Origin: Chloroflexota bacterium | GTDB taxonomy: Bacteria > Chloroflexota > Anaerolineae > Anaerolineales > Villigracilaceae | Direction: 5' to 3' | Assembly (NCBI GenBank): GCA_021796315.1 | Contig: JAJYOH010000087.1 | Span: forward strand, 1 to 14,314 | DNA: 14,314 nucleotides | Part shown: one piece after another, positions 12,585 through 14,314 of the stretch | Layout: every line of letters begins with the position of its first letter | How positions within the stretch are numbered: the first letter of the stretch is position 1 | The notes under the pieces: generated by a model | What the model saw: the letters and a program-made list of their open reading frames with translations, nothing else | What the model was told of the DNA's origin: nothing | The model's database searches: none | Made by a program: the position numbers and the translations under genes

Positions 12585-14240
12585 ATGCCTACATCCTACG
12601 ACGCAATCATCATCGGCTCCGGCGCGGGCGGACTGACCGCCGCGGTGGCGCTGGCGCAAGCGGGTAAAAAGATTCTTGTCCTCGAACAGCACGACCGTCC
12701 TGGCGGGTGGACGCATTCGTTCACGTTGAGTGGCTATCGCTTTAGTCCCGGCGTGCATTACATTGGGGATTTGCATGAGGGTGGCGGGCTGCGTCGAATT
12801 TATGATGGACTTGGCGTTTCACAGGATCTAACTTTCTGCGAACTCAACCCCGATGGCTATGATCACATCATTGTCGGTGACAAGCGCGTGGATTTTCCCA
12901 AGGGCAAAGAGAATTTAATTGAGCGGTTGAAGAGTCAGTTTCCGCAGGAAGCCAAGGGCATTGATTCTTATTTCGCCGATCTGACGAACATGATCGAGTC
13001 GCTTGCGAGTATTGGCAATTTGGGCAAGCCGATGCAATCGGCGATGAGCGCGCCGACCGTCCTCAAGTGGATGCGCGCCATGGGTGCGGACCTGATCAAC
13101 GCGCACATCAGCGATCCCGTTTTGCGCGGCGTGTTGGCGGGTCAGGCGGGCGACCACGGACTGCCGCCTTCGCAGGTCTCGGCCTTCATGCACGCGGGCA
13201 TCACCAATCATTATCTCGACGGCGGATATTATCCGCTGGGCGGCGCGTTCGCGTTGCCGCGCGCATTTGTCAGGGCGCTGAAACGTTCGGGCGGCGAGAT
13301 CAGGCTCCAGTCGAGAGTGAAGCGGATTCTCGTCGAAGGCAAAAAAGTCTTGGGGGTGGAATTGGAGTCGGGGGAAGAAATCCGCTCGGACGTAGTCATC
13401 TCAAATGCAGACCCTGAGATCACGTTCGGCCAGTTGATTGGACGCGACCAGCTCTCGGTCAAACTGCGACGCAAAGTGGATTCCGTTAAATATTCCACTT
13501 CGTGCCTCAGCCTGTTCTTCGCCACCGACATGGACCTTCGGCGCGACGGCGGACTCGACTCGGGCAACTTCTGGTTTTATGAAAACTCAGATGTTGACAA
13601 AATTTACACGGACGGACTGACCGACGCGTTGCTGCGTGAAGATACGCCGCCCGGAATGTTCCTGACCGCGACCACGTTGAAAGACCCGTCGAAGATGCAC
13701 AGCGGACATCACACCTGCGAGTCGTTCGCGTTCGTGGGCTATGATGCGTTCGAGAAATGGGCGCACACGAAATACGGTTCGCGCCCCGCCGACTATGAGG
13801 CGATGAAGGAAGACCTGGCGTGGCGCATGGTGCGCGGGCTGGAGAAGCATGTGCCTGGGTTGAGCAAGCACATCGTGTTTTACAGCCTCGGCACGCCGCT
13901 GACGAATGAACACTATCTCAACGCCACGCGTGGAAATTTATACGGCATCGAGAAATCGCCAACACAGGTGGGGCCGATGGCTTTCTCGCTACGTACCGAG
14001 TTCGATGGATTGTTTTTATGCGGCGCGAGTACGTTGAGTCATGGCGTGGCGGGTGTAACTCAATCGGGCATCGACGCGGCCAAGGCTGTGCTCAACTGTC
14101 GCACGCGCGACCTGCTGAATCAACACGGCGCAAACCTGACGTTTTTGCCGTCGGAAGATGTCAGTGTGTGGCCCGAGTATTTGAAGAAAAAGATGGAAAG
14201 AGGGGAAGTGGCGAGGGAAGAGGAGGAGAGGGAAGTGTGA
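12585..14240 (+). CDS. RetSat/CrtI-type FAD-dependent oxidoreductase
   Basis: A 551-residue flavoprotein of the phytoene desaturase / all-trans-retinol 13,14-reductase / carotenoid isomerase superfamily. The Rossmann dinucleotide site IIIGSGAGGLTAA (8-20) is followed by LVLEQHDRPGGWTHSF (31-46), which binds FAD. SPGVHYIGD (54-62) is the family's second motif. The C-terminal FAD motif LFLCGASTLSHGVAGVTQSG occupies 476-495. The natural substrate (carotenoid, retinoid-like lipid or other polyene) cannot be read from sequence, and no other carotenoid gene is nearby. The last 20 or so residues (KKKMERGEVAREEEEREV) are a charged tail encoded by purine-rich repeated DNA, beyond where the fold should end. 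The ATG follows GGAG (12574-12577) by seven bases. A strong hairpin lies immediately upstream, so expression may depend on read-through. Confidence 0.87.
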   Translation: MPTSYDAIIIGSGAGGLTAAVALAQAGKKILVLEQHDRPGGWTHSFTLSGYRFSPGVHYIGDLHEGGGLRRIYDGLGVSQDLTFCELNPDGYDHIIVGDKRVDFPKGKENLIERLKSQFPQEAKGIDSYFADLTNMIESLASIGNLGKPMQSAMSAPTVLKWMRAMGADLINAHISDPVLRGVLAGQAGDHGLPPSQVSAFMHAGITNHYLDGGYYPLGGAFALPRAFVRALKRSGGEIRLQSRVKRILVEGKKVLGVELESGEEIRSDVVISNADPEITFGQLIGRDQLSVKLRRKVDSVKYSTSCLSLFFATDMDLRRDGGLDSGNFWFYENSDVDKIYTDGLTDALLREDTPPGMFLTATTLKDPSKMHSGHHTCESFAFVGYDAFEKWAHTKYGSRPADYEAMKEDLAWRMVRGLEKHVPGLSKHIVFYSLGTPLTNEHYLNATRGNLYGIEKSPTQVGPMAFSLRTEFDGLFLCGASTLSHGVAGVTQSGIDAAKAVLNCRTRDLLNQHGANLTFLPSEDVSVWPEYLKKKMERGEVAREEEEREV

Positions 14241-14251
14241 TTGTGGCAGGG

Positions 14252-14260
14252 TGCTATAAT
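14252..14260 (+). promoter_or_regulatory. perfect extended -10 promoter
   Basis: TGCTATAAT is an exact TGn-TATAAT. The predicted transcription start is about seven bases after the box, which is the A of the ATG at 14267, so the message would have essentially no 5' leader. No -35 match is evident at 17 bases upstream. Confidence 0.65.
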
Positions 14261-14266
14261 TATTTT

Positions 14267-14314
14267 ATGGATGTTGGTGATGTTCGTTTTTATGTAGAAC
14301 GCTGGAAAGCCGTC
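14267..14314 (+). CDS. unidentified gene, N-terminal 16 codons (partial)
   Basis: An open frame beginning MDVGDVRFYVERWKAV runs off the right edge. There is no ribosome binding site; the bases before the ATG are ATTATTTT. The perfect extended -10 places the transcription start on or next to the ATG, which is what a leaderless gene should look like. Too little is visible to name the product. An in-frame alternative further downstream, outside the window, cannot be excluded. Confidence 0.55.
   Translation, partial: MDVGDVRFYVERWKAV

Overview
The window looks like a chromosomal stretch of an uncultured Anaerolineae-type Chloroflexota bacterium. This is inferred from the gene content: a bi-domain MDR/Gfo-Idh-MocA oxidoreductase, a TIR-transmembrane-SUMF1 protein, a tungsten-type aldehyde oxidoreductase with its radical SAM partner, and several palindromic intergenic repeats. 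It is not inferred from any marker gene. G+C is moderate, genes are short transcription units on both strands, and the legible promoters are sigma70-like, three with an extended -10. I see no rRNA, tRNA, CRISPR array, IS transposase, integrase or phage gene. No gene-free stretch exceeds 300 bases.

Layout. Bases 1-175 are the last 57 codons of an alpha-glucan phosphorylase, followed by a GC-rich hairpin and a UPF0316 (DUF5698/DUF2179) membrane protein (243-773). A roughly 170-bp MITE-like palindromic repeat (784-953) separates it from a single-domain rhodanese (974-1318). The rhodanese converges on an M29 aminopeptidase (1414-2538, minus) across a long imperfect palindrome.

Bases 2691-6528 form a coherent module for a tungsten (or molybdenum) pterin aldehyde:ferredoxin oxidoreductase. 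It holds a radical SAM/SPASM maturase with an N-terminal AbrB-like domain, a MoaD/ThiS-like ubiquitin-fold protein ending in Gly-Gly-Gly, and a TAATG-coupled small protein that resembles the C-terminal half of a fused Thermus MoaD-related protein. The AOR itself lies convergently on the other side of a shared bidirectional terminator. The AOR promoter (TTGACT-17-TATTCT) has a spacer almost completely filled by a 16-bp palindrome, a candidate operator.

Divergent from AOR is the 722-residue bi-domain oxidoreductase (6732-8900). Its coding sequence contains two repeat-like DNA structures: a 15-bp hairpin at the domain linker and six tandem heptads after the EKP motif. Next come a small lipoprotein (8980-9447, minus), an internally deleted remnant of a DinB-type protein (9603-9803), a TIR-TM-SUMF1 fusion (9874-11259), methylglyoxal synthase (11305-11781), a solo AbiEii/MNT-like nucleotidyltransferase (11943-12515), and a RetSat/CrtI-type FAD oxidoreductase (12585-14240). 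A terminator-like hairpin lies just upstream of that last gene. The window closes with the first 16 codons of a gene whose ATG sits seven bases after a perfect extended -10, as expected for a leaderless mRNA.

The best candidates for something not fully described are the split AOR maturation module with its palindromic promoter, the membrane-tethered TIR/SUMF1 protein lacking the formylglycine cysteines, and the repeat DNA embedded in frame in the bi-domain oxidoreductase. All family assignments are by eye from motifs; nothing was searched.
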